From positions 281,566 to 345,565 of the forward strand of contig NZ_JAAKGV010000003.1 of the NCBI RefSeq assembly GCF_011043735.1: a DNA stretch of 64,000 nucleotides, written 5' to 3'. Under the pieces are notes generated by a model that was given only the letters and a program-made list of their open reading frames with translations, was not told the origin of the DNA and did not search any database. Source of the stretch: Methylobacterium sp. DB0501. GTDB taxonomy: Bacteria; Pseudomonadota; Alphaproteobacteria; Rhizobiales; Beijerinckiaceae. Within the stretch, counting starts at the first letter, position 1, and every line of letters starts with the position of its first letter. A program made the position numbers and the translations under genes. Positions 36,542-45,932 of the stretch are shown piece by piece.

Positions 36542-37702
36542 TCACGTCGACCGCGGCGCCGCCACCGGGTGGCGCAGGCCCGCGATCACCGCCCGCAGCG
36601 TCCCGGCCTCGGCCTCCGGCGCGTCGGTGCGGGCATAGATGCGGTCGTGCACGAAGGAGAGCTTCCCGATCACCGCCGGCGTCATCCGGAACGGGTACAG
36701 GTCGGGCTGGCCCATGCTGCGGTTGAGCGAGTTCATCGCGAAGGTCAGCGGCAGCCACGCCTCGATCAGCCGGCCGAAATCCGGGCTGCGATAGGGGTCG
36801 AAATCGACCTTGGCCGAGAGCGTGATCGGCGCGTGGAGCGCGGGGCCCGCCTGGAGCTTGGGCTGCACCCGGACGCCGAACTGGCTCGCGGTCTCGAGCG
36901 TGTCGACGATGTGCATGTAGTGGGCCCAGGTCTCGGCGAAGTCCTCCCACGGATGGGAGGTGGCGTAGGCCGACACGAAGGTCTCCTGCCAGCCCTCGTC
37001 CGGTCCGTGGGCGTAGTGGCGCTGGAGGGCGGCGCCGTAATCGGCCCGCTCGTCGCCGAACACCGTCCGGAACGCGTCGAGGCAGGGATCGGCCCGGACC
37101 AGCACGTTCCAGAAATAATGCCCGATCTCGTGGCGAAAATGCCCGAGAAGCGTGCGGTAATGCTCGCCGAACTGGGTGCGCCGGCGCTCGCGCTCGACGT
37201 CGTCGGCCTCGGCGATGTTGAGGGTGATGAGGCCGTTATCGTGCCCGGTGAGCACCGGCGGGCCGATCAGGTAGGATTCGGCCGGGTCGACCAGGAAGTC
37301 GAAGGCGATGCCGGCCGGGTCCTCGCGCCGGGAGACGAGCGGCAGGCGCAGGCGCAGCATGGCGTAGAACAGCCGGCGCTTGGCCGCCTCGACCTCGCGC
37401 CAGCGGGTCCGGTTCCAGAGGATCGACAGGTCCGGCACCACCCGGTTGTGGCGGCAGGCGAGGCAGTAGGCCTCGGGCGCGCCCGCCGGCACCAGCCAGT
37501 TGCAGCCGCCGGACTCGCGGTTGGCGCAGGGGCGATACGTGCGGCGCGGATCGGCGAGGCCGCGCCAGTGCGAACCGGCCGGCAGAACCGCCGTCATGTC
37601 GGCGAGGTCGGGGTCGTAGCCGAGGCGGCACGCGCAGCTCTCGCAGGCATCGGACTCGAAATGGGCCGGCTGCGCGCAGGCTTGGCACTGGAAGATCTTC
37701 AT
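36542..37702 (-). CDS. Zinc-ribbon putative metallopeptidase
   Basis: 386 residues. The N-terminus has paired CxxC motifs (CQACAQPAHFESDACESC) and a second Cys set (RPCANRESGGC, CLACRHN), then a gluzincin-like active site HFRHEIGHYFWNVL with HExxH zinc ligands, and a later ETWAHYMH-type segment that may supply the third ligand. This matches the putative zinc-binding metallopeptidase family often found beside alpha-E/ATP-grasp/transglutaminase operons. It is divergent from that operon across 278 bases, so it may process the same unknown product. No signal peptide: predicted cytoplasmic. Start ATG 37702 begins right at the zinc ribbon. Confidence 0.82.
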   Translation of the reverse strand: MKIFQCQACAQPAHFESDACESCACRLGYDPDLADMTAVLPAGSHWRGLADPRRTYRPCANRESGGCNWLVPAGAPEAYCLACRHNRVVPDLSILWNRTRWREVEAAKRRLFYAMLRLRLPLVSRREDPAGIAFDFLVDPAESYLIGPPVLTGHDNGLITLNIAEADDVERERRRTQFGEHYRTLLGHFRHEIGHYFWNVLVRADPCLDAFRTVFGDERADYGAALQRHYAHGPDEGWQETFVSAYATSHPWEDFAETWAHYMHIVDTLETASQFGVRVQPKLQAGPALHAPITLSAKVDFDPYRSPDFGRLIEAWLPLTFAMNSLNRSMGQPDLYPFRMTPAVIGKLSFVHDRIYARTDAPEAEAGTLRAVIAGLRHPVAAPRST

Positions 37703-37886
37703 CGCGGCGTCCGGGCAGGCGCCCGGGGCGGAAGCGGGACCTGCCTGCACCAAGGGGCGATACCCGCCCGCGGTTCCCTCGGCAGCGGCACGGGACTTGC
37801 CTAATTTTATTTCGCCCGGCCACCCGGGACGGGCCGCATGGTGACGCAAAGGCACACGATGCGGGCTCGAGTCGTCGACGTCCCGG

Positions 37887-37915
37887 CTGACGCCGGCCCG
37901 GCCAAGGTGTAGAAC
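37887..37915 (+). promoter_or_regulatory. Candidate promoter of the amidoligase/transglutaminase operon
   Basis: CTGACG (37887-37892), 17 bases, TAGAAC (37910-37915), ending 65 bases before the GTG start at 37981. Four or five of six positions match sigma-70 consensus at each box. An unusual AT-rich stretch sits nearby at 37801-37811. Confidence 0.35.
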
Positions 37916-37980
37916 CGCATCGACCGCACGAGAGGCCGGCGGGCTCACCCCTGAAACGCAGCAGAAGGTTCGGAGTCGTC

Positions 37981-40900
37981 GTGTCGATCAAGGCCGCCTT
38001 GCACCACGTCACGTCCTACACCTACGACCGGCCGATCGCCCTCGGGCCGCAGGTGATCCGCCTACGCCCGGCGCCGCATACCCGTACCCGGATCGAGAGT
38101 TACGCCCTCAAGGTCACGCCCGCCAACCACTTCGTGAACTGGCAGCAGGATCCCAACGGCAACTGGCTCGCCCGGCTGGTCTTTCCCGAGAAGACGACGC
38201 AGTTCCGGATCGAGGTCGATCTCGTCGCCGACATGTCGGTGATCAACCCGTTCGACTTCTTCGTCGAGGATTACGCCCAGACCCGGCCCTTCGCCTATCC
38301 GGACGACCTGAAGGCCGAGCTTGCTCCCTACCTCGCCGTCGAGGACGGGGGATCGGAGATCGAGGCCCTGATGGCCCGGCTGCCGGCCGAGCCGAGCACC
38401 GTGCAGTTCCTGGTGGCGCTGAACGCCCTCGTGCGGGACACGGTGAATTACGTCGTGCGGATGGAGCCGGGGGTGCAGACCCCGGCGGAGACGCTCCGGA
38501 AGGGCAGCGGCTCGTGCCGCGACTCGGCCTGGCTGCTGGTCCAGGTGCTGCGGCGCTTGGGGCTCGCCGCCCGCTTCGTCTCCGGCTACCTGCTCCAGCT
38601 CGTCCCCGACACCACCGCGGTGGACGGGCCGGCCGGCACCACCACCGACTTCACCGACCTCCACGCCTGGGCCGAGGTCTATGTGCCGGGCGCCGGCTGG
38701 ATCGGGCTCGACGCCACCTCGGGGCTGCTGTGCGGCGAGGGCCACATCCCCCTCGCGGCGACCCCGCATTACCGGTCGGCGGCGCCGATCTCCGGCCTCG
38801 CCGAACCGGCCGAGGTCACGTTCGACTTCTCCATGCAGGTCACCCGGGTCGCCGAGGCGCCCCGCGTCACGAAGCCGTTCTCGGACGAGGCCTGGGGGGC
38901 GCTCGACGCGCTGGGCGAGCGCATCGACCGCGACCTCGCCGAGCAGGACGTGCGCCTGACCATGGGCGGCGAGCCGACCTTCGTGTCGGTCGACGATTTC
39001 GAATCGCCCGAATGGAACGCCGCCGCGGTCGGGCCGACCAAGCGCGGGCTGGCCGACCAGCTGATCCGCCGCCTGCGCGAGCGCTTCGGCCCCGGCGGCT
39101 TCCTGCATTACGGCCAGGGCAAGTGGTATCCGGGCGAGAGCCTGCCGCGCTGGGCCTTCGGCCTCTACTGGCGCAAGGACGGCGAGCCGGTCTGGCGCGA
39201 TCCCGCCCTCGTCGCCTCCGAGACCGGCCCGCGCGACGCCGGGATCGCGGAAGCCGAGGCGCTGATGCGCGGCCTCGCCCGGCGGCTCGATCTGGAGCCC
39301 TACATCCAGCCGCTCTTCGAGGATCCCGAACATTGGGAGCGCAAGGCGGCGGAGCTGCCGGTCAACGTCACGCCGCTCGACCCGAAGGTCGGCGATGCGG
39401 AATCCCAGGCGCGCATGGTGCGGGTCTTCACCCGCGGGCTCGACAAGGCGACCGGCTACGTGCTGCCTCTCGCCAACGTCGCGGTCGGCCCGGCCCGGCA
39501 GTGGGTGTCCGAGCCGTGGACGCTCAAGCGCGGCGCGATCTACCTCGTGCCCGGCGATTCGCCGGCGGGCTTCCGCCTGCCGCTCGCCTCGCTGCCCTAC
39601 GTGCCGCCGAACTCCTATCCCTACTACGTGCCGCAGGACCCGCTGGAGCAGCGTGGCCCCCTCGCCCCCGGTGCCGCCAAGGCGCCACAGCGCAAGCCCG
39701 CCCCGGCCGGCATCGCGGTGCGCACGGCGCTCGCCGTCGAGCCGCGGGACGGGGTGCTGTGCGTGTTCATGCCGCCGATCGAGCGGGTGGACGAGTATCT
39801 GGAGCTGCTCGGCCTCCTGGAGGCGGCGGCGGCCGAGATCGGCCAGCCGCTCCACATCGAGGGCTACGAGCCGCCCTACGATCCGCGCCTGTCGGTGGTC
39901 AAGGTCACGCCCGATCCCGGCGTGATCGAGGTCAACGTCCAACCGGCCAAGACCTGGCGCGAGGCGGTCGAGATCACCACCGGCCTCTATGCCGATGCCC
40001 GCCAGACCCGGCTCGGCGCGCAGAAATTCATGATCGACGGGCGCCATACCGGGACGGGGGGCGGCAACCACGTCGTGCTTGGCGGCGCGACCCCGGCGGA
40101 TTCGCCGTTCCTGCGCCGGCCCGACCTTCTCAAGAGCCTGGTGCTGTACTGGCAGCGCCACCCGTCCCTGTCCTACCTGTTCTCGGGGCTCTATGTCGGC
40201 CCGACCAGCCAGGCGCCGCGGATGGACGAGGCGCGCCACGACGGGCTCTACGAGCTCGAAATCGCGCTCGCTCAGGTGCCGCCTCCCGGCGGGCCGGACG
40301 TGCCGCTCTGGCTCGTCGACCGGCTCTTCCGCAACATCCTCACCGACGTGACCGGCAACACCCACCGGTCCGAGATCTGCATCGACAAGCTCTACTCGCC
40401 GGACGGCCCGACCGGGCGGCTCGGCCTGCTCGAATTCCGTTCGTTCGAGATGCCGCCGGAGGCGCGGATGAGCCTCGCCCAGCAGGTGCTCCTGCGCGGC
40501 CTCGTCGCGTGGCTGTGGCGCGAGCCGCAGGAGGGCGGGTTCGTGCGGTGGGGCACGACGCTCCACGACCGCTTCATGCTGCCCCACTTCCTGTGGGAGG
40601 ACTTCTCCGCGGTCCTCGGCGACCTCGGCCGCGCCGGCTACGCCTTCGATCCGGCCTGGTACGAGGCGCAGGCCGAGTTCCGCTTCCCGCGCTACGGCGA
40701 GGTCGAGCGCGGCGGCGTGAAGCTGGAGCTGCGCCAGGCCCTCGAACCCTGGCACGTGCTCGGCGAGGAGGGCGCGATCGGCGGGACGGTGCGCTACGTC
40801 GATTCCTCGGTCGAGCGGCTGCAGGTCAAGGTGTCGGGCTACGTGCCGAGCCGGCACGTCGTCACCTGCAACGGGCGGCGCCTGCCGATGACCGATACCG

Positions 40901-41232
40901 GCCGATCGGGCGAGGCGGTGGCGGGCCTGCGCTTCAAGGCGTGGCAGCCGGCCTCGGCCCTGCATCCGACCCTGCCGGTCCACGCGCCGCTCACCTTCGA
41001 CGTGCTCGATACCTGGAGCGGACGGTCGCTCGGCGGCTGCGTCTACCACGTCGCCCACCCGGGCGGGCGCAACTACGAGACCTTCCCGATCAACACCTAC
41101 GAGGCGGAGGGGCGGCGCCTCGCCCGCTTCCAGGAGCACGGCCATACCCCGGGCCGGGTGAGCCCGCCGCCGGACGAGCTCCGGCGCGAGTTCCCCCTGA
41201 CCCTCGACCTGCGCACGCCCGCTCCCCGGTGA
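37981..41232 (+). CDS. Transglutaminase fused to DUF2126 putative amidoligase
   Basis: 1083 residues. Residues 1-290 are a bacterial transglutaminase-like module: an N-terminal beta domain ([12 protein letters not shown]), then the Cys-His-Asp triad in [25 protein letters not shown] and IGLDATSG. The remaining 780 residues are DUF2126, classed as a putative amidoligase (carboxylate-amine ligase), with Asp/Glu/His-rich segments [26 protein letters not shown] and [16 protein letters not shown]. One chain therefore carries a predicted amide-hydrolysing or transferring site and an amide-forming site. GTG 37981 begins at the transglutaminase N-terminus. First gene of the cluster; substrate unknown. 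Confidence 0.88.
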   Translation: MSIKAALHHVTSYTYDRPIALGPQVIRLRPAPHTRTRIESYALKVTPANHFVNWQQDPNGNWLARLVFPEKTTQFRIEVDLVADMSVINPFDFFVEDYAQTRPFAYPDDLKAELAPYLAVEDGGSEIEALMARLPAEPSTVQFLVALNALVRDTVNYVVRMEPGVQTPAETLRKGSGSCRDSAWLLVQVLRRLGLAARFVSGYLLQLVPDTTAVDGPAGTTTDFTDLHAWAEVYVPGAGWIGLDATSGLLCGEGHIPLAATPHYRSAAPISGLAEPAEVTFDFSMQVTRVAEAPRVTKPFSDEAWGALDALGERIDRDLAEQDVRLTMGGEPTFVSVDDFESPEWNAAAVGPTKRGLADQLIRRLRERFGPGGFLHYGQGKWYPGESLPRWAFGLYWRKDGEPVWRDPALVASETGPRDAGIAEAEALMRGLARRLDLEPYIQPLFEDPEHWERKAAELPVNVTPLDPKVGDAESQARMVRVFTRGLDKATGYVLPLANVAVGPARQWVSEPWTLKRGAIYLVPGDSPAGFRLPLASLPYVPPNSYPYYVPQDPLEQRGPLAPGAAKAPQRKPAPAGIAVRTALAVEPRDGVLCVFMPPIERVDEYLELLGLLEAAAAEIGQPLHIEGYEPPYDPRLSVVKVTPDPGVIEVNVQPAKTWREAVEITTGLYADARQTRLGAQKFMIDGRHTGTGGGNHVVLGGATPADSPFLRRPDLLKSLVLYWQRHPSLSYLFSGLYVGPTSQAPRMDEARHDGLYELEIALAQVPPPGGPDVPLWLVDRLFRNILTDVTGNTHRSEICIDKLYSPDGPTGRLGLLEFRSFEMPPEARMSLAQQVLLRGLVAWLWREPQEGGFVRWGTTLHDRFMLPHFLWEDFSAVLGDLGRAGYAFDPAWYEAQAEFRFPRYGEVERGGVKLELRQALEPWHVLGEEGAIGGTVRYVDSSVERLQVKVSGYVPSRHVVTCNGRRLPMTDTGRSGEAVAGLRFKAWQPASALHPTLPVHAPLTFDVLDTWSGRSLGGCVYHVAHPGGRNYETFPINTYEAEGRRLARFQEHGHTPGRVSPPPDELRREFPLTLDLRTPAPR

Positions 41233-41243
41233 ACGGGGCCCCG

Positions 41244-43802
41244 ATGAGCGAGGCCCCGATCGCGGAAGCGACCACCGGCGCGGGGCCGGCCGGGGTCGAG
41301 GTCGTGCGGCCCGGCGAATCGCGGGCCGAGGGTCCGGAGGAGCGGCTGGCGCGCTGGACCGCGGGATACGCCCCGCTGCCCGGCCTGCCGGACGAACTGG
41401 TCTGCGCGGATGGCGCCCTGCGGCCGGCCTGGGACAAATTCCTGCGCCGCCTCGCCGGACTGCCGGACGGCGAGATCGCCGCCCGCCTCGCCGCGGCCGG
41501 GCGGCACATCCACGATACCGGCATCGCCTACCGGGCCTATGGCGAGACGACCGAGCGCGACTGGCCGATCGGCGCCCTGCCGCTCCTCATCGAGGGAGCG
41601 GAGTGGCAGGCGATCGCCGCCGGGGTGGCGCAGCGCGCCGAATTGCTGGAAGCCGTGCTGTCCGACCTCTACGGCGACGGCGCGCTCGCCCGCGCCGGCC
41701 TGCTGCCGGCGGCCGCCGCCGCGGGCGATCCGGAATTCCTGCGCCCCCTGGTCGGCGTCGCCCCCCCGGGCGGGCGCCACATGCACACCTACGCCGCCGA
41801 CCTCGCCCGCGGGCCGGACGGCGCCTGGCGGGTGCTGGCCGACCGGACCCAGGCGCCGTCGGGGGCCGGCTACGCCCTCGAGAACCGCCTGGTCATGGCC
41901 CGGGCCCTGCCGGAGGTCTACGGCGCCCTCGACGTCGAGCGGATCGCCTCGTTCTTCCAGGCGTTTCGCGACGGCCTCGCCGCCACGGCGACCCGCGACG
42001 AGCCGCGCATCGGCCTGATGAGTTCGGGCCCCTACAGCGACACTTACGTCGAGCAGGCGGTGCTCGCCCGCTATCTCGGCTTCGCCCTGGTCGAGGGCGA
42101 CGACCTGCTCGTCCGCGACGGCATGGTGTCGATCCGCACGGTCGCCGGTCTCAAGCGGGTCGACGTGCTGTGGCGGCGCATCGACGGCGACTTCGTCGAT
42201 CCCCTCGAACTCAACCCCGCCTCGCGGCTCGGGGCCCCGGGCCTCGTCGAGGCCCTGCGGGCCGGCGCCGTCGCGATGGGCAACATGCCCGGCACCGGCC
42301 TCGTCGAGAGCGCCTGGCTCGCCGCCTCGCTGCCGGCCCTGTGCGAGCGGCTGCTCGGCGAAGCCTTGCGCCTGCCCGGCCTGCCGACCTGGTGGTGCGG
42401 TGACCCCGCGCAGCGCGACGCCGTGCTGGAGCGGTTCGATGCGCTCGCCTTCCGCCCGGCCGCGGCGCCGGCGCAGGGCGCCTTCACCAGCCGGGCCTTC
42501 GGCGAGGGCCGCGACGAGGCCGAGACCGAGCGCCTGCGCGGCGTCCTGCGCGACCGGCCGGGCGACCTCGTCGCCCACGAGCCGGTCCGGCTCTCCACCG
42601 CCCCGGTCTGGAACGGCACGCGGCTGGTGCCCCGCCCCTTCGTGCTGCGGGTCTTCGCCGCCGCGACGCCGGAAGGCTGGCGGGTGATGCCCGGCGGCTT
42701 CTGCCGCATCTCTGAGACGCCGGACGTGCGCCCGGTGGCGATGGGGGTGGGCGTGCGCGCCGCCGACGTCTGGGTGCTGTCCTCCGGCTCTACCGAAGCG
42801 CAGGCGAGCCTCCTGCCGCCGAGCGACCGAGTCCCGGTGCGCCGGGTGCCCGGCCTGCTGCCGAGCCGGGCCGCCGACAACCTGTTCTGGCTCGGCCGCC
42901 ACCTGGAGCGGGCCGAGGCGGTGATCCGCCTCACCGCCTGCCTGCTCGACGGGGCCGGCAGCGTCTCGACCGCCGAGGAGGACCGCGCCACCTCGGCCCG
43001 CATCCGCACCCTGCTCCATACTTGGGGCGCCGTGCCGTCCATCGAGGGCACGGCGGCGGATCTCGCCCACCACGCCCTCTCGGATGGCGGGCAATGGGGC
43101 TCGGGCCTCAGCCACGCCCTCTCGGCCCGGCGCAACGCCGCGTCGTTGCGCGAGCGCCTGTCGGGCGAGACCTGGCGGGCACTCTCGGCCCTGCACGGCG
43201 CCCTGGAGGCGCCGGCGGACGCCACGGATTCCGAGGCAGCCCTCCTCGACCGGGCCGAGCGCGCCCTGTCGCTCACCGCGTCGCTGGCCGGCCTCGCCCA
43301 GGAGAACATGAACCGGGCCGGCGGCTTCGCCTTCGTCGACATGGGCCGGCGGGTCGAGCGGGCGGTCAATGCCTGCCGCTTCGCCCTCGATTTCGGGGCC
43401 GCGGGGGCGAGCACCGACGATCTCGGGGTGCTTCTCGATCTGGTCGATTCCCGCATCTCGTACGGCGCGCGCTACATCCTCGGCGTGGCGCTGGCGCCGG
43501 TGCGCGACATGGTGCTGCTCGATCCCTACAACCCGCGCTCGGTCGCCTTCCAGATCGAGCGGTTGGCCGAGCGCCTGGCCGGCCTGCCGTCCTTGCGCCA
43601 GGACGGAGTAACGGAGGCGCCGGCCCGCCTCGTGGCCGGTCTGAGGGGCGAGATCGCCGGGGCGGAGGCCGCCACCCTGCCGCTCGACACCGTGGCGGCC
43701 TGGGAGCGGCGCCTGTGGGAGATCGCCGACGCGATCGGTGCGCGCTACTTCCCCGGTGGGTCCGACGCGGCCCGGCCCGAAACCCTCGTCACGCTGGCCT
43801 GA
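41244..43802 (+). CDS. Circularly permuted ATP-grasp ligase fused to alpha-E domain
   Basis: 852 residues. About 80-500 is a circularly permuted ATP-grasp domain (DUF404/407 type: GIAYRAYGETTERDWPIG, VLADRTQAPSGAGYALENR, VLWRRIDGDFVDPLEL), predicted to activate a carboxylate with ATP and join it to an amine. From about 540 is an all-helical alpha-E domain starting LPSRAADNLFWLGRHLERAE. In many genomes these are two genes; here they are fused. ATG 41244 is used; GTG 41229 overlaps the previous stop (GTGA) and is equally possible. Fifteen bases separate its stop from the next transglutaminase gene. Confidence 0.88.
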   Translation: MSEAPIAEATTGAGPAGVEVVRPGESRAEGPEERLARWTAGYAPLPGLPDELVCADGALRPAWDKFLRRLAGLPDGEIAARLAAAGRHIHDTGIAYRAYGETTERDWPIGALPLLIEGAEWQAIAAGVAQRAELLEAVLSDLYGDGALARAGLLPAAAAAGDPEFLRPLVGVAPPGGRHMHTYAADLARGPDGAWRVLADRTQAPSGAGYALENRLVMARALPEVYGALDVERIASFFQAFRDGLAATATRDEPRIGLMSSGPYSDTYVEQAVLARYLGFALVEGDDLLVRDGMVSIRTVAGLKRVDVLWRRIDGDFVDPLELNPASRLGAPGLVEALRAGAVAMGNMPGTGLVESAWLAASLPALCERLLGEALRLPGLPTWWCGDPAQRDAVLERFDALAFRPAAAPAQGAFTSRAFGEGRDEAETERLRGVLRDRPGDLVAHEPVRLSTAPVWNGTRLVPRPFVLRVFAAATPEGWRVMPGGFCRISETPDVRPVAMGVGVRAADVWVLSSGSTEAQASLLPPSDRVPVRRVPGLLPSRAADNLFWLGRHLERAEAVIRLTACLLDGAGSVSTAEEDRATSARIRTLLHTWGAVPSIEGTAADLAHHALSDGGQWGSGLSHALSARRNAASLRERLSGETWRALSALHGALEAPADATDSEAALLDRAERALSLTASLAGLAQENMNRAGGFAFVDMGRRVERAVNACRFALDFGAAGASTDDLGVLLDLVDSRISYGARYILGVALAPVRDMVLLDPYNPRSVAFQIERLAERLAGLPSLRQDGVTEAPARLVAGLRGEIAGAEAATLPLDTVAAWERRLWEIADAIGARYFPGGSDAARPETLVTLA

Positions 43803-43816
43803 GCCCCCATAAGAAA

Positions 43817-44716
43817 ATGCTCTACCGCCTGCGCCACCTGACGGCCTACGCCTATCGCAACCCGGTCGGCTTCGCCCGCTGCTCGCTGCGCCTCGCGCCG
43901 GCGGCGGGGGAGGGGCAGGTGCCGCTCTCGCACGAGGTGGTGGTCGAGCCCGCGCCCCGCGCCGCGACCGAGCGCGACGACTTCTTCGGCAACCGCACGG
44001 TGTCGCTCACCGTCGAGACGCCGCATCGGGACTTCCGGATCGACGCGCGCTCCCGCGTCCGGGTCGAGCGGCCGCCCTTGCCCGATCCCGCGACCGGGCC
44101 GGCCTGGGAGGAGGTGCGGACGCGGGTCCTCGTCGGCGGGAGCCTCGGCCCGGACGCCCCCTTGCATTTCTGCGCCCCGAGCCGCCGCGTGCCGCTGCTG
44201 CCCGAGGTCACCGACTATGCCCGGCCGAGCTTTCCCGCCGGCGGCGGCGCTTATGCCGGCGCCTTCGACCTGATGCGCCGCATCCGGTCCGATTTCGCCT
44301 TCGATGCCGCGGCGACCGAGGTCGGCACGCCGCTGGCGCAGGCCTTCGCCGGCCGGCGCGGCGTTTGCCAGGACTTCTCGCACATCATGATCGCGGCCCT
44401 GCGCGGCCTCGGCCTGCCGGCGGCCTATGTCAGCGGCTACCTGCGTACCCTGCCGCCGCCGGGCCAGCCCCGCCTGGAGGGGGCCGATGCCAGCCATGCC
44501 TGGGTGGCTTTCTGGTGCGGGGAGGGGTGGGTCGGCCTCGATCCGACCAACGGCATCGGCGTGCAGGACGACCACATCGTCGTCGCCCGCGGCCGCGACT
44601 ACGCCGACGTGGCGCCGGTCGCCGGCATCATCGCCGGGTCGGGCGCGCAGAGCCTGCGCGTCGCGGTCGACGTGGTGCCGGAGGAGGAGGCCACCTGCAA
44701 CGGCGAGGCGGCCTGA
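43817..44716 (+). CDS. Transglutaminase-like cysteine peptidase family protein
   Basis: 299 residues: N-terminal beta domain (LRHLTAYAYRNPVGF) and a transglutaminase-like domain with Cys in GVCQDFSHIMIAALRGLGL, His in DASHAWVAFWC and Asp in GLDPTNGIG. The triad is complete. The protein is cytoplasmic by absence of a signal peptide. It closes the three-gene operon; predicted role is to cleave or rearrange amide bonds made by the ATP-grasp and DUF2126 ligases. It is a diverged relative of the module at the front of the first gene, so the operon holds two transglutaminase sites. Confidence 0.9.
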   Translation: MLYRLRHLTAYAYRNPVGFARCSLRLAPAAGEGQVPLSHEVVVEPAPRAATERDDFFGNRTVSLTVETPHRDFRIDARSRVRVERPPLPDPATGPAWEEVRTRVLVGGSLGPDAPLHFCAPSRRVPLLPEVTDYARPSFPAGGGAYAGAFDLMRRIRSDFAFDAAATEVGTPLAQAFAGRRGVCQDFSHIMIAALRGLGLPAAYVSGYLRTLPPPGQPRLEGADASHAWVAFWCGEGWVGLDPTNGIGVQDDHIVVARGRDYADVAPVAGIIAGSGAQSLRVAVDVVPEEEATCNGEAA

Positions 44717-45455
44717 ACGGGAAGGGCGGGCCGGGCCGATGCGCTGAACGCCGAGGAGAGATGTCCCGGCCCGCGGGAGCGACACCAGCCGAGTGCCGTC
44801 GATCGGACGGGACAGGGCCGGCGTGGCCAAGGCGGACATTGGGCCGGTTTCCGGGGGGCGTCCTCAACTTGGATCAATCACCGGCGATTTAGGCGGAAGG
44901 GCCGGGGGACCTCTGCGGCAGCGTCCGGTGCGGGCGGGGATCGACTACGGCCGGGCTTGCCGTCGGGCCGGCTGTCGGCGGCTCGCGGCGCCGTGGTCCG
45001 GTCCGGCGTCGTCCTCCGGAGGCGCCGGGGCCGTCGAGGCGAAGGGGCTCGTCCGGGAAACGGTGCGTCGCCGGCCTCGCCTTGATCGATATCCGCTTGC
45101 CGCGGCAGTCAAGCCCGACCTCACTTCGGCTTTCCTGCCCGGGCTCGCTCGCGCCGGTTGCGCTGCCGCCGGCATGCTCGCCGGTGGGACCGGTGCCGAG
45201 GCTGCTGCGGCCGGCGCCCTGGTTGCCCTCTGCCCAGCGGACTTGTGTCGGCAGGCCAACGCGTCGTCCGCTGAGTTTCTTGTTCTGTCGCAGATCTTTG
45301 TCGCGAAACCGGCGACCACATTCGCGAAATCCGCTTAGCTGAGGCCGGGCCGGCCGCCGTGCCACGGGCCGCCGGTGGTCCCGCCGATGGCGGCGGCCGG
45401 TGGTCCGGGGATCCAGCAATCCAGAACCAAGCTAGCGCCGCCCCGTTGCCCCGGC
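44717..45455. other. Long gap without a recognisable gene
   Basis: 739 bases after the transglutaminase operon. Several overlapping ORFs on both strands are Arg/Pro/Ala-rich and without motifs. No Anbu protease, tRNA or terminator is seen. The far end (45280-45340) is slightly AT-richer. It may be decayed coding sequence, given the pseudogene that follows 300 bases on. Confidence 0.5.
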
Positions 45456-45731
45456 ATGGATCTCACGCTCCAGCCCGTGCGCGTCAGGACCGGGAGCGAG
45501 GACGAGCAGGGCCTGCTCGTCTTCGCCGACGGCATCCTCTCGGCCGTGCTTGTCTGCCTCTCCGACGCCCATGGCGACGATGCCGGGCTGTGGTTCCTCG
45601 AGGCCGGGTTCGGCACCCTGGCCTCGCCGCAGCCGGGCAAGTTCGCCGACCTCGACGCCGCCCAGGCCTGGATCGCCGGACGCCTCGCGCCGACGCTCAC
45701 CTCGAATCGCCTTCCGCCCCGCCCGCCGTGA
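45456..45731 (+). CDS. Hypothetical protein (91 residues)
   Basis: Small acidic protein beginning MDLTLQPVRVRTGSEDEQG, followed by a beta-rich middle (LLVFADGILSAVLVCLSD) and an aromatic segment GLWFLEAGFGTL. No membrane helix or signal peptide, no recognised family. The amphipathic pattern and clean start suggest a real cytoplasmic protein; the last 10 residues (NRLPPRPP) are unusual and adjoin a decayed gene, so the original C-terminus may have been altered. Confidence 0.55.
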   Translation: MDLTLQPVRVRTGSEDEQGLLVFADGILSAVLVCLSDAHGDDAGLWFLEAGFGTLASPQPGKFADLDAAQAWIAGRLAPTLTSNRLPPRPP

Positions 45732-45926
45732 GGATGCCGAGCGCGTCGCCGACACGACCGGCCTGTCGCACGTCCACGCCATCCGCGTCCTGCGGCTGAT
45801 GCGGCTCGTCGAGCCCGGCAGCGAGCGGATCGATTTCCTCACCCTCGCCGGTCCGAGGCCATCGCCGAGTTCCAGGCCGGTTACCCGCGCCCCGCGGAGG
45901 GCGACCGGCCGTGCCGGGCGGGCTGA
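45730..45926 (+). pseudogene. Remnant of a Crp/Fnr-family regulator (frameshifted C-terminus)
   Basis: Only the DNA-binding end survives. In one frame from about 45730 the translation shows a helix-turn-helix like Crp/Fnr proteins (VADTTGLSHVHAIRVLRLMR), running to about 45850. The conserved closing segment EAIAEFQAGY then continues in another frame from 45855 to the TGA at 45924-45926. The sensory domain is absent upstream, so this is a truncated, frameshifted relic. Crp-family C-termini normally read through HTH into xxIAEFxxxYLH, which is what both frames together reproduce. Confidence 0.7.
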
Positions 45927-45932
45927 GGAGCG

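Noticed and set aside
38514..43802. 1762-codon ORF containing the ATP-grasp/alpha-E gene
   Set aside because: The first 900 codons lie out of frame over the transglutaminase-DUF2126 gene; only the part from 41229/41244 is coding.
44793..45338. 181-codon plus-strand ORF and overlapping minus-strand ORFs in the 739-base gap
   Set aside because: No ribosome-binding site, motif or plausible hydrophobic pattern; both strands are equally open as expected from base composition.
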